Shown here: positions 42,163-51,718 of the stretch, in pieces | How positions within the stretch are numbered: position 1 is the stretch's first letter | Layout of the letters: each line of letters starts with the position of its first letter | Assembly (NCBI GenBank): GCA_943372995.1 | Contig: CALSAQ010000003.1 | Location: 310,001 to 374,000, forward strand | Origin: CAJBVG01 sp943372995 | GTDB taxonomy: Bacteria; Bacteroidota; Bacteroidia; Sphingobacteriales; Sphingobacteriaceae | DNA length: 64,000 nt | Direction: 5' to 3' | Position numbers and translations under genes: made by a program | Notes under the pieces: model-generated | The model's input: only the letters and a program-made list of their open reading frames with translations | Database searches by the model: none | Told to the model about the DNA's origin: nothing

Positions 42163-43902
42163 GTGGAAATAATTAGTAAAAAAGACTTCCAATCGGCAAC
42201 AAAACTTGATAAACTCATGCTACCTGGTTTAGCAAATCTGCTGATGGAGGTGATGAAAATTAATGATGTAAATAAGCTTTATTCTAAGTTTCATGAATTA
42301 GAAGGAATAGATTTTGTTGATGCTATACTCGACAATCTGGGAATAAATATTGAAATAGATGAAAAAGAACTGAACAGCATCCCAAAAGAAGGTCCTTTTA
42401 TTGCCATTGCAAATCATCCTTATGGTGGTGTTGAAGGACTTATTCTACTAAAAATTTTATGTAAGCAACGCCCCGATGTAAAATTGATGGCTAATTTCTT
42501 ACTTAAAAAGATCCCCAACCTAAGCGATTATTTTATTGCTGTTAACCCTTTCGAAAATGTAAAAAACTCTTCGAGTATATCAGGAATTAAAACCACACTC
42601 GAATCCTTAAAAAATGGGGATCCCATTGGAATATTCCCTGCCGGAGAAGTATCTGCATATAATTCCAAAACTCAAAAAGTAATGGATAAACAATGGAGTC
42701 CGGTGGTGGGTAAAATAATTAGTAAAGCTGGTGTTCCTGTTTTACCTATTTATTTCCATGGAAACAATGGATTGTTGTTTAATTTACTCGGACTTATACA
42801 CCCTACTTTACGAACAGCAAGACTGCCTTACGAACTATTCAATAAAAAAGGATACACTATAAAAATGCGTATAGGAAAGCCTATTGCTTTTGAAGAAATA
42901 AAAAAACTTACAAGTAACGATAAATTATTACCCTATCTAAGGGCAAGAACTTATGCTCTTGGCTCTGGTATAGAAGTAAAAAAATTCTTTTCTGGGAATA
43001 TTTTCAAAATAAAATCTAAGCCAGATGATATTATAGAAGAAACTCCTGTTTCAGTTATTGAAAAAGAAATTGAAAGCGTGAGAGAAAAACTCATCATGAC
43101 TGAAAAAAATTATGAAGTATATCTTTCTGGGGCTTCTAGCATTCCGAATATATTAAATGAAATTGGTCGTTTAAGAGAAATTACATTTAGAGAAATTGGA
43201 GAAGGTACAAATAAGAAAATTGACCTCGACGAATACGATTTGTATTATAGTCATTTATTTATTTGGGATAAAGAAGCTAAAAAACTAGTTGGTGCATATA
43301 GAGCAGGTAAAGGGGATGAAATATTTTACAGATATGGAGTAAATGGATTTTATATTTCTAATTTATTTAAAATAAAATCTGGATTACATCCATTAATGAA
43401 AGAAGGCTTAGAACTAGGCCGTTCTTTTGTACGTAAAGAATATCAACAGAAAGCACTACCTCTTTTCCTACTATGGAAAGGCCTGCTAATGTTTTTACTT
43501 AAAAATCCTGAGTACAGATTTATGTTTGGACCAGTAAGTATCAGCAATAATTTTTCTAAACTTTCTAAAAATCTAATTATTGAGTTTATCAAGAATAATT
43601 GCTACGACCACGAATTATCAAAATTTGTAGAGCCTAGAAAAGAATTTCATGTTAAACTTCCTGAAGTTGATTCGGACGTGCTATTGGAAAAAAATACGAG
43701 CATTAAATCTCTCGATAGTTTAATCTCAGAAATAGAAATTGATCACAATAAAATTCCCGTATTGCTTCGTCAGTATATACAACTCAATGCAAAAATTATT
43801 GAGTTCAATGTTGACCCAAAATTTAACGATGCTATAGATGGCTTCTTGGTGCTCGACATAAAGAATATACCAGAAGAGACTTATAAAATGTTAGGCAAAT
43901 AA
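42163..43902 (+). CDS. Bifunctional acyltransferase, OlsF-like (PlsC domain plus GNAT-type acyl-ACP domain)
   Basis: 579 residues, GTG start (GTGGAAATAATTAGT). The N-terminal half is a glycerophospholipid-type acyltransferase: IAIANHPYGGVEGLILL near 81-97, GIFPAGEVSAYNSK near 165 and VPVLPIYFHGNNGLL near 195. The C-terminal half resembles ornithine/hemolysin-type acyl-ACP N-acyltransferases: LREITFREIGEG, DLYYSHLFIWDKEAKKLVGAYRAG and a GNAT-like tail. In Serratia and Flavobacterium such two-domain OlsF proteins make ornithine lipids or related lipoamino acids (family knowledge). That this one does so is inference. It is convergent with the surface-protein gene through a shared terminator. Confidence 0.8.
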   Translation: MEIISKKDFQSATKLDKLMLPGLANLLMEVMKINDVNKLYSKFHELEGIDFVDAILDNLGINIEIDEKELNSIPKEGPFIAIANHPYGGVEGLILLKILCKQRPDVKLMANFLLKKIPNLSDYFIAVNPFENVKNSSSISGIKTTLESLKNGDPIGIFPAGEVSAYNSKTQKVMDKQWSPVVGKIISKAGVPVLPIYFHGNNGLLFNLLGLIHPTLRTARLPYELFNKKGYTIKMRIGKPIAFEEIKKLTSNDKLLPYLRARTYALGSGIEVKKFFSGNIFKIKSKPDDIIEETPVSVIEKEIESVREKLIMTEKNYEVYLSGASSIPNILNEIGRLREITFREIGEGTNKKIDLDEYDLYYSHLFIWDKEAKKLVGAYRAGKGDEIFYRYGVNGFYISNLFKIKSGLHPLMKEGLELGRSFVRKEYQQKALPLFLLWKGLLMFLLKNPEYRFMFGPVSISNNFSKLSKNLIIEFIKNNCYDHELSKFVEPRKEFHVKLPEVDSDVLLEKNTSIKSLDSLISEIEIDHNKIPVLLRQYIQLNAKIIEFNVDPKFNDAIDGFLVLDIKNIPEETYKMLGK

Positions 43903-43952
43903 ACTGTCTTACTCTGAGATGGATGTCCAAATCCATCTTCTTCTCTAAAAAT

Positions 43953-43983
43953 AAAAAGCCCCGAATTTTTCGGGGCTTTTTAT
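43953..43983. terminator. Bidirectional terminator between convergent genes
   Basis: Stem AAAAAGCCCCGAA with TTCGGGGCTTTTT around TTT, symmetric with A- and T-runs on both strands. It serves the OlsF-like gene and the surface-protein gene. Confidence 0.92.
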
Positions 43984-44005
43984 TTTTAAATCTTATTACA
44001 AAAAA

Positions 44006-47000
44006 CTATTTTACTATAGAAATTCTTATTGTTGAAGTTGACTCTTCAGTTGTTACTTTAACAAAATAGATTCCAGCTTCAATATTAGAAGTATTCAATT
44101 CTGCTTGATTAGAACCAACGTTCATCATTTCATTTTCGATCACAACCGCTACTTCTTTACCTTGTACATTATACATTTTTATAGATACTTCTGATTGTTT
44201 TTTCAAATCAAATGCTATAGTTGCAGTAGTAGAAGTTGGATTAGGATAAACGGTTAACCCTGCAATTGATTTTTCTGATTGTATTCCAGATGGGATAAAA
44301 CTGTAATTATTGTTTTGTGGATCCCAGCTAGTCCAACCTTGTCCCCAATCTTCTGTACCAAACGCACCAATGTAAGTTGTAGTAGTAAAGAAAGGATTAC
44401 TTAATCGAGCATCTGCAAAGCTTGCTGCTGATAATACTGGAGAACCTGCTAATGGTAAGCAATTAGGTACGCTACCATAAGCTGCAGTTAATTGAACATC
44501 TGTATTATTAGTTAAAATTGAGTTACCAAAACCAGCAGTGTTGTACCATGCATTAATATCGAAACTTGCTGCAGTTTTTTTCAAAGGTGTAGCACAACCA
44601 GCAATAATATTATTTTTAAATACTAACTGATTAGTAGTTGCATTATTTGCTGAAGAATCTCCTTCGATGTATAAACCGTTAGGGAATCCCATGAATACTG
44701 AGTTAAATGCCGAACATGCTGAGTTTCTTCTTATACGTAATGCATTATTGTATTTAGAGTTTATGGTTGTACTTGCATCTTCTTTAGGTCCTACTACAGT
44801 GATGTTAGAAAAATTAGCCATAGTTTTCGGACGAGCTTGGTTAGTACCTGTATTATCGTTATCCGACTCAAATCCATTAGAATCTCCAGCTTGATCTGCA
44901 ACATCTTTATCTCTAACCACTAAACCAAATTGAACATTACCTTGAAAACCAAAGTCAGTATCGAAATCATCATCAACAGATTTATATGCGATAAGATTTT
45001 TTGCATTAACTGTTCCACCGAACCATTCGAAAGCATCGTCACCTGAATATGCAACCATAATGTTTTCTATAACTGTTCCTCTACCAACACCTCCTAAGGT
45101 TAATCCATTGATTTCGTTGTTTGCTGAGAAAGGAATTCCAGCGTATTCAATTCTAATGTATTTTAAAATTCCTGAATTATCATTTGCATCATTTCCTCCA
45201 TACTGTCCATCACCGTTTGCATTATTCACTCCACCTTCAATAATTGCTTGTCCACCTGCAACGTTGATTGGTGCATTACCTAGAATAATTAATCCACCCC
45301 AATCGCCATAAGTTCTATTTCCTGCTTGCTCATCAGAAGTGAAAACTATCGGTCTTAATTTTGTTCCTTCTGCAATTAATTTTCCACCACGTGTTATGAT
45401 TAAAGATCCTTTTGTTCCTTTAATACCACGAATAATTGTACCTGCTTGAATAGTTAATGTTGCATTTGAATCTACATACACGAAACCATCTAAACGATAA
45501 ATCTTGTCATTTCCCCATGTAGTATTTGTAGAGATATGTCCTGAAACAATTTGCAATTGAGCGTTCACAGGCAATTCAGTAATTTTTACTGTATCTGTTT
45601 TCACAGTGCTGTTTGCACCTGCTGTAGCAGTTAATGTAACCACGTAACTTCCTAAAGCATTATATAAATGAACTGGATTTGCTTCGTTTGATAAACTACT
45701 ATTATCACCAAAATTCCAAGAATAAGTACTTGCTTTTTGAGATAAGTTTTTGAATTCTACTTTATCACGATTTACCGACTTTGTAAAATCAGCAATTGGA
45801 GTTACCGTTTCGTAATCGTTGTTTTGAGGATCCCAACTTACCCACTCTGATGTCCAATCCTCCGAGCCAAATGCTCCTTTGTATGTTGTAGCTGTAAAGA
45901 ATGAATTCGCTAATCTACTATCTGTAAAATCTGCTCCTGATAATGCTGGAGAATTCGCTGCTGGCAAACAGTTTGGAACTGCTGCATAAGCCGACGTTAA
46001 TAATACATCTGCTGTAGTGCTTAGTGTAGTATTGTTAAATCCTGAAGTAGCATACCATGCATCAATATCAAATGATGCTGTATTTTTTCTCAATGGTGTA
46101 GCGCAACCAGCTATAATATTATTTTTAAAACGCAATTGATTTGTTGTTGCATTATTTGCTGAAGAATCACCTTCTATATACAAACCATAAGCAAATCCCA
46201 TAAAAATTGAGTTAAATGCCGAGCATCCTGAATTTCTTCTTATACGTAATGCATTATTGTATTTAGAGTTAATGGTTGTACCCGCATCTTGCTTAGGACC
46301 AACCAATGTGATGTTAGAGAAATTAGCTAATGTTTTTGGTGTAGCCTGGTTTGTTCCAGTGTTATCATTATCCGACTCAAATCCATTCGAATCACCTGCT
46401 TGATCTGCTACATCTTTATCTCTAATTATTAATCCAAATTGGATGTTACCTTGAAAACCGAAATCGGTATCAAAATCATCATCAACACCTTTGTATGCAA
46501 CTAAATGTTTCGCATTAACTGTTCCACCAAACCACTCGAAAGAATCGTCTCCTGAAAAAGCAACCATTACATAATCAATAATTGTTCCTCTTCCTACTCC
46601 TCCTAATGTAAGTCCGTTGATCTCGTTATTTGCAGAGAAAGGAATACCTGCATATTCTACTCTTACATATCTCAGTATACCTGAGTTGTCGTTGGCATTA
46701 GTACCACCGTACTGACCATCACCATTGGCGTTGTTCACACCACCTTCAATGATTGCTTGTCCACCAGCAACATTAATAGGTGCATTACCTAAAATAATTA
46801 AACCTCCCCAATCGCCATACGTTCTTAATCCTGGAGCTTCATCTGAAGTAAATACGATTGGTAATTTTTTTGTACCATCTGCTATAATCTTAGCACCTCT
46901 GGTTACAATTAATGATCCTTTAGAAGATTTAATACCTCTAATTACTGTACCAGGTTGAATAGTTAATGTAACTGTAGAGTCTACATATACAAAACCATCT

Positions 47001-47134
47001 AAACGATAAATCTTATCGTTTGTCCATGTGGTGTTGGACGTAATGTGACCCGAAACTGTGGTTACTTGAGCAATTGCTTCTGAACCTACCGCTAAGGAAA
47101 TCACTGTAAATAATGAAAGTAATAGTTTTTTCAT
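44006..47134 (-). CDS. Secreted beta-helix-like protein, internally duplicated, with PKD and type IX sorting domain
   Basis: 1042 residues. Signal peptide about 1-22 (ending SEAIAQ). Two long repeats (about 25-450 and 530-955) share near-identical blocks: VSGHITSNTTW / VSGHISTNTTW, DKIYRLDGFVYVDS, YGDWGGLIILGNAPINVAGG, NEINGLTLGGVGRGT and DKDVADQAGDSNGFESDND. Between them lies a PKD-like domain (KASTYSWNFGDNSS). Residues about 970-1042 form a type IX secretion sorting domain (LTVYPNPTSTTATIAF to IRISIVK), so the protein should be exported and attached to the cell surface. Acidic runs such as DDDFDTDFG may bind calcium (inference). It is paired with the TonB-dependent receptor gene immediately upstream and is homologous to the lipoprotein at 50257-51594. 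Confidence 0.88.
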   Translation of the reverse strand: MKKLLLSLFTVISLAVGSEAIAQVTTVSGHITSNTTWTNDKIYRLDGFVYVDSTVTLTIQPGTVIRGIKSSKGSLIVTRGAKIIADGTKKLPIVFTSDEAPGLRTYGDWGGLIILGNAPINVAGGQAIIEGGVNNANGDGQYGGTNANDNSGILRYVRVEYAGIPFSANNEINGLTLGGVGRGTIIDYVMVAFSGDDSFEWFGGTVNAKHLVAYKGVDDDFDTDFGFQGNIQFGLIIRDKDVADQAGDSNGFESDNDNTGTNQATPKTLANFSNITLVGPKQDAGTTINSKYNNALRIRRNSGCSAFNSIFMGFAYGLYIEGDSSANNATTNQLRFKNNIIAGCATPLRKNTASFDIDAWYATSGFNNTTLSTTADVLLTSAYAAVPNCLPAANSPALSGADFTDSRLANSFFTATTYKGAFGSEDWTSEWVSWDPQNNDYETVTPIADFTKSVNRDKVEFKNLSQKASTYSWNFGDNSSLSNEANPVHLYNALGSYVVTLTATAGANSTVKTDTVKITELPVNAQLQIVSGHISTNTTWGNDKIYRLDGFVYVDSNATLTIQAGTIIRGIKGTKGSLIITRGGKLIAEGTKLRPIVFTSDEQAGNRTYGDWGGLIILGNAPINVAGGQAIIEGGVNNANGDGQYGGNDANDNSGILKYIRIEYAGIPFSANNEINGLTLGGVGRGTVIENIMVAYSGDDAFEWFGGTVNAKNLIAYKSVDDDFDTDFGFQGNVQFGLVVRDKDVADQAGDSNGFESDNDNTGTNQARPKTMANFSNITVVGPKEDASTTINSKYNNALRIRRNSACSAFNSVFMGFPNGLYIEGDSSANNATTNQLVFKNNIIAGCATPLKKTAASFDINAWYNTAGFGNSILTNNTDVQLTAAYGSVPNCLPLAGSPVLSAASFADARLSNPFFTTTTYIGAFGTEDWGQGWTSWDPQNNNYSFIPSGIQSEKSIAGLTVYPNPTSTTATIAFDLKKQSEVSIKMYNVQGKEVAVVIENEMMNVGSNQAELNTSNIEAGIYFVKVTTEESTSTIRISIVK

Positions 47135-47290
47135 GACTGAAATTTGTTTTGGTCAAATCTAGTCGGGGCATATTATTGAAGCATTAAGTGTATGTTATTT
47201 GTAGATGACACTTTTAACCTAAGTACAATAAAACTTAGCATTTACTATACATTATCCTCACAAAGAGTTAATGTAAAATTCACATCAATA

Positions 47291-50107
47291 TTAAAATTTA
47301 TAAGCAATAGACAGTGAATAATTAGTTCCCCAATTCGTAGATAGCATTTTATTATCCGACTCTGCATCAAACTTTTTATTTTTATTTAAGTCCTGATAAT
47401 AAATTCTCTTCTGATTAAGCACATCTGAGATATTCACCTTTAGCTCCCATCGATTGAATAGTAATTTCGAAACCTGAGCATCCACAACATTCCTCGGTGC
47501 CTCCCATACATTTTCATATCCTAAAAATCCGGCTTCAATAATTCTTCTACCTATTACATTGTATAATAAACTAAAACTCAATCCAATTTTTGGTTCAGCG
47601 TATTGAAGTCCTGCATTAAAAATATAATTCGACTGTCCTTGTAGTGGTCGTATAGAATCAGCAGTATTAATATTACCTCTTAAATCTACTTTAGAATTTA
47701 TTAGCGATAAATTCGTGTATACAGTAAAGTTGTCCCATTGCTCCCAAGCCAATGCATTAAAGAAACTTAAAAATGTTAATCGTTTTCTAATTTCAAATTC
47801 TACACCATAATTATTTGCTTCATTTACGTTTTGAAACGTTTTGGTTTTATTGCTTCCTCCCAAATACACTGCTTCAATAGGATCTTTGAAATTTTTATAG
47901 AATGCTGTTGCCGATATAATTTCACCTGCTCTAGGATAGTACTCCCAACGCAAATCGTAATTTTTAATTAAAGCTCGTTTAATTTTTGGATTACCTTGTA
48001 TTAAAGTATTTGTAATAAAATCTTCGTACTCAAAAGTTGATAATTCTCTAAACTCTGGTCGCGATACAGTTTTAGAATAAGCTAAACGTATATTCATTTT
48101 TTCTGTTAAGGCATAAGTAAAATTAACAGAGGGTAATAAGTCAATGTTCGTAGTATCTATTCTTGTGGAGTCTCCAGGAGATTCTAATATGATATTATTT
48201 GACTCAATTCTTACACCCCACACTACTCTTAAGTTTTTAAGTAGATGATTATCGAACATCGCATAAACTGCTTGTAAATTATTTTCGGCGTTATACCTGG
48301 CTGTTGGGTTAGTAATATCTTCTAAAATAAATCCTCTTAAAGGCAACTTAGATGAATCGGCTAAATTAGCTACATCGAATAAATGATCTGGACCTAAAGA
48401 CAATACAGAATCTGATATTGGGAAACCTTGTCTTTTATATCCAAAAAATCTAGCTGCAAAATCTCTTGTTCTATTTGAGGTAGAGAATCCCATCTTGAAA
48501 TTACTCTTGTCTTTGAACAAATTAAATGGGATAGTAAGATCCGCATTATAAGAATATGCCTTCTCATTCAATTCTGAATAAAATTTCCTTGCGTTTTTAT
48601 CAGGAGTGAAATTGATTTGTGCCAACATAGGAGCGTCTGGAGATTGAGTAATATTATTACTGTATTGCAAAGAACGCGCATCTGGTTCATCTCTATCAAT
48701 TCTACTTAATCCACCATATAATTTTAACTTAATTCCGGTTACTGGAAATACCTTTTCGAAATTTAGCTGAGATGACAACAAGCGTTTGCTTGTAAATTCA
48801 TAATTATAGCTTTTTATTTTTACAGTATCTGGTGTATTATCTTCGAGGTTAATTCCATTCCTAATAATGGTAGTAATATCAGAGTTTATGTTATAGAAAT
48901 TTTTAATAGATAATTTTGAGTTTTTACTAGTTTGGTAGCTTAAGTTCAATAATCCACCTAGGTTTATTTTCTTACGATAGTTATCATCGGCAAAAGCAAA
49001 TCTCTTCCCTATTGAATTATCAAAATCTTGCCTTTCTATTTGTCTATATGTTTCGCTATTTGAATAAGTAAGGCTATATACATAACCAAAATCCTTGTTA
49101 GCCAGTTTCAACTTATTCCCATATAACACTTGCATATTTCCTCCAGGTACTGCTTGTTTTTCTGAGAAACCCCAGTCGTTTTGGAACAAACGCGACATCG
49201 CTGCGGCTTTTTTTGCATTAGTAGGGTAATCTTCTTCGGCGGGTACTCCATTAGGTATTGCCCTTGTGCCATCATCCACACCTAAAAAATCGTATTTACC
49301 TTTGGAGCTATTCTCAAAGAATTTTTTACCCGTTGAAATACTATTATACGACAAGCCAACTGTTGCGTTAAAGAATTTCTCATCAGGAAAATCTTTAGTA
49401 TTTAATTGTATGACCCCACCTGCAAATTCACCAGGCAAATCTGGTGATGCTGTTTTAGTGATTGTCATATTATCCAATAGATTTGAAGGGAAGATGTCGA
49501 AAGAAAAGGATCTTCTATCAGGCTCTGTGCTTGGTAGAGGAGAACCATTTATTAATGCAACATTGTAACGGTCCATAAGCCCTCTAATAACAACAAATTT
49601 ATCGTCTTGTATACTTGCTCCACTAACTCTTCTAATTACTTCACTAGTATTTCTATCAGGAGATTTTTTGATAATATCAGATGAAATCCCATCTGATATT
49701 GAGATATTATTTTTTTGAATTGTATACAAAGCACCTAAGCTTTCCTTCTTATAGGTAGAGCTCACTACTACTTCTTGTAATTCTTTCCCCTGCTCCTCCA
49801 TCGAAACATTTAATGTGGTTGTTTTTCCTGCGTATACTGTTATTCCATCAATAATTTTAGTATTGTAGGATAAATATTTAAACATTAATTTATAGGTACC
49901 TGGACTAAGATTAATGAGATCATATTGACCATCGAAATTGGTTTGAGTACCAATTGTTGTTCCTTCAATCATTACCACTAATCCAATAATGGGTTCGTTA
50001 GTTTTTTTATCTAACACTTTACCAACGAGCTTACCCTTGTTCGATTGAGCAAATAAATATTGAAAGCTTATTACAAGAAGAAATGTATAAAAGAGCGTTC
50101 TTTTCAC
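47291..50107 (-). CDS. TonB-dependent receptor, copy 2 of a duplicated pair
   Basis: 938 residues. Signal peptide about 1-20. A carboxypeptidase-regulatory-like domain (about 23-108: KLVGKVLDKKTNEPIIG, GTYKLMFKYLSY) precedes a plug domain with SDIIKKSPDRNTSEVIRRVSG and FVVIRGLMDRYNVALINGSP, then the beta-barrel ending in LSIAYKF. Such receptors import large or scarce nutrients across the outer membrane, driven by TonB. No SusD-type partner is present; instead the next gene encodes the duplicated surface protein. The closest relative in the window is copy 1 at 51719-54508, which has the same domain order and many identical blocks. Confidence 0.93.
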   Translation of the reverse strand: MKRTLFYTFLLVISFQYLFAQSNKGKLVGKVLDKKTNEPIIGLVVMIEGTTIGTQTNFDGQYDLINLSPGTYKLMFKYLSYNTKIIDGITVYAGKTTTLNVSMEEQGKELQEVVVSSTYKKESLGALYTIQKNNISISDGISSDIIKKSPDRNTSEVIRRVSGASIQDDKFVVIRGLMDRYNVALINGSPLPSTEPDRRSFSFDIFPSNLLDNMTITKTASPDLPGEFAGGVIQLNTKDFPDEKFFNATVGLSYNSISTGKKFFENSSKGKYDFLGVDDGTRAIPNGVPAEEDYPTNAKKAAAMSRLFQNDWGFSEKQAVPGGNMQVLYGNKLKLANKDFGYVYSLTYSNSETYRQIERQDFDNSIGKRFAFADDNYRKKINLGGLLNLSYQTSKNSKLSIKNFYNINSDITTIIRNGINLEDNTPDTVKIKSYNYEFTSKRLLSSQLNFEKVFPVTGIKLKLYGGLSRIDRDEPDARSLQYSNNITQSPDAPMLAQINFTPDKNARKFYSELNEKAYSYNADLTIPFNLFKDKSNFKMGFSTSNRTRDFAARFFGYKRQGFPISDSVLSLGPDHLFDVANLADSSKLPLRGFILEDITNPTARYNAENNLQAVYAMFDNHLLKNLRVVWGVRIESNNIILESPGDSTRIDTTNIDLLPSVNFTYALTEKMNIRLAYSKTVSRPEFRELSTFEYEDFITNTLIQGNPKIKRALIKNYDLRWEYYPRAGEIISATAFYKNFKDPIEAVYLGGSNKTKTFQNVNEANNYGVEFEIRKRLTFLSFFNALAWEQWDNFTVYTNLSLINSKVDLRGNINTADSIRPLQGQSNYIFNAGLQYAEPKIGLSFSLLYNVIGRRIIEAGFLGYENVWEAPRNVVDAQVSKLLFNRWELKVNISDVLNQKRIYYQDLNKNKKFDAESDNKMLSTNWGTNYSLSIAYKF

Positions 50108-50191
50108 GAAAACAAAATAATTTAGTTCACGTAAAATTAATCTTGATGTGTTAAGTAATGATTAATTAAATATGATGTAATAGCACAACAT

Positions 50192-50221
50192 AAAAAAAGC
50201 CCTCCCAGAATTGGGAAGGCC
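50192..50221 (-). terminator. Terminator after the beta-helix lipoprotein gene
   Basis: On the minus strand GGCCTTCCCA pairs with TGGGAGGGCT, followed by a run of seven T. It separates the two receptor/surface-protein pairs. Confidence 0.88.
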
Positions 50222-50256
50222 GTTTTAAACAATTTACTTAGATCAGTAAAATACTA

Positions 50257-51594
50257 TTAATATACTTTTGTTTGAGGATTCCATATTGTCCATCCAGTAG
50301 TCCAATCAGTAGAACCAATTGCACCTCTGAATGTAGTAGTAGTGAAAAAGCTAGCATCTAAATCTGTAAATGATGCTCCTGATAAAGCTACAGATCCAAC
50401 AACTGGCATAAAGTTAGGTGCATTTAAGTTTGATATGTTACCTAAATTAATTGCAGCAGGTGTTGTTAATGCATTACCATCAGCAATAGCTTTAACTTGT
50501 AAAGTTGTATCTGTAAACGTTGTGTTATCTCTACTTAAGAAAGGTTTTGTAATTGCATGTACTAAATTATTTTTGAATTTAGATTCTCCAGCATTATATG
50601 CATCAGCAGTACCTTGTCCGTCTACACAAAATCCAGCTTTAGCATATCCTAAAAGGATAGAATTATGTAATTCAAATCTTGTATTTCTTCTCCAACGGTT
50701 AGCATAGTTGTGGTTAGCTGCAGTATTACCTGCACCATTCGGTCCAACAAATGTTACGTTTGATAAAATAGGTTTTGTAAATGGAGTTGCTGAAGTAGAT
50801 GTTCCATCATTATCACATTCAATACCATTACCAGCATCACCACCATCAACGAAGGCAGGGTCACGGAATGATATTGCATATTGAATTTGTCCTCTGTATC
50901 CGAAATCAAAATCGAAGTCATCATCAGCTGTAGCAAAGGCAATAAGGTGTTTACAATTTACTGTTCCACCGAAAAATTCAAATGCATCGTCGTTTGCGTA
51001 TAACACTTGAATATGATCGATAGTTGTACCTCTTCCTACTGCACCGAATGTTAATCCATTGATTTCTGAACCAGGTTGTGCTGCAATACCTGCAAATTCG
51101 ATACGAACATAAGTCATCGATCCAGAATTGTCGTTATCATCAGAACCACCGTAAGGTCTTCCTACACCACCTTCTATAGTAGGCTCTGTAGTTCTATTTG
51201 TTGTTGCTTTTCCTAATAAGATAATACCACCCCAATCGCCTGGAGCTCTAGAACCTGCTTCTTTACCTGAAGTGAATACTACTGGATTAGATGCTGTTCC
51301 ATTAGCATAAATTTTACCACCTCTTTCAATAATTAAAGCACCTTTCTCGGTAATGTCTGAACGTACTATTGTACCTGCTTCGAAAGTAACACTTGCACCA
51401 TCTTTAACATATACATATCCTTTCAACACAACAGTATCAGTAGCTTTTAAAACAACGTTAGTTTCAATGTTACCATTTAATACTACTTTGTTTCCACCTG
51501 TTGGTGTAGGAGTCTCTTCATCGTCTTTTTTAGTACATGAAGAAACTACGATTGAACCTAGCAAAATGATTGCTAATAATTTAATTGATTTCAT
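50257..51594 (-). CDS. Beta-helix-like lipoprotein paired with a TonB-dependent receptor
   Basis: 445 residues. Lipobox VVSSC gives a lipidated C20, followed by a charged linker TKKDDEETPTPTGG. The body is one copy of the repeat found twice in the 1042-residue protein: DTVVLKGYVYVKDGASVTFE, PGDWGGIILLGKATTN, GSEINGLTFGAVGRGTTIDHI, the acidic DDDFDFDFGYRGQIQ, and FRGAIGSTDWTTGWTIWNPQ. There is no type IX sorting domain. As an outer-membrane lipoprotein beside a receptor it may have a SusD-like capture role, though it is not of the SusD family. Ligand unknown. Confidence 0.82.
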   Translation of the reverse strand: MKSIKLLAIILLGSIVVSSCTKKDDEETPTPTGGNKVVLNGNIETNVVLKATDTVVLKGYVYVKDGASVTFEAGTIVRSDITEKGALIIERGGKIYANGTASNPVVFTSGKEAGSRAPGDWGGIILLGKATTNRTTEPTIEGGVGRPYGGSDDNDNSGSMTYVRIEFAGIAAQPGSEINGLTFGAVGRGTTIDHIQVLYANDDAFEFFGGTVNCKHLIAFATADDDFDFDFGYRGQIQYAISFRDPAFVDGGDAGNGIECDNDGTSTSATPFTKPILSNVTFVGPNGAGNTAANHNYANRWRRNTRFELHNSILLGYAKAGFCVDGQGTADAYNAGESKFKNNLVHAITKPFLSRDNTTFTDTTLQVKAIADGNALTTPAAINLGNISNLNAPNFMPVVGSVALSGASFTDLDASFFTTTTFRGAIGSTDWTTGWTIWNPQTKVY

Positions 51595-51718
51595 TTTCTT
51601 TTCTTTGAGTTTATATTTTCTTAATACAAAGAAACACCCTTCAAGTTAACTCATCATAACATGTATGTTAAGTTTAAATTAATTGAAGGGTGAATGAAAT
51701 AAATTAGTTAATGTTTTC

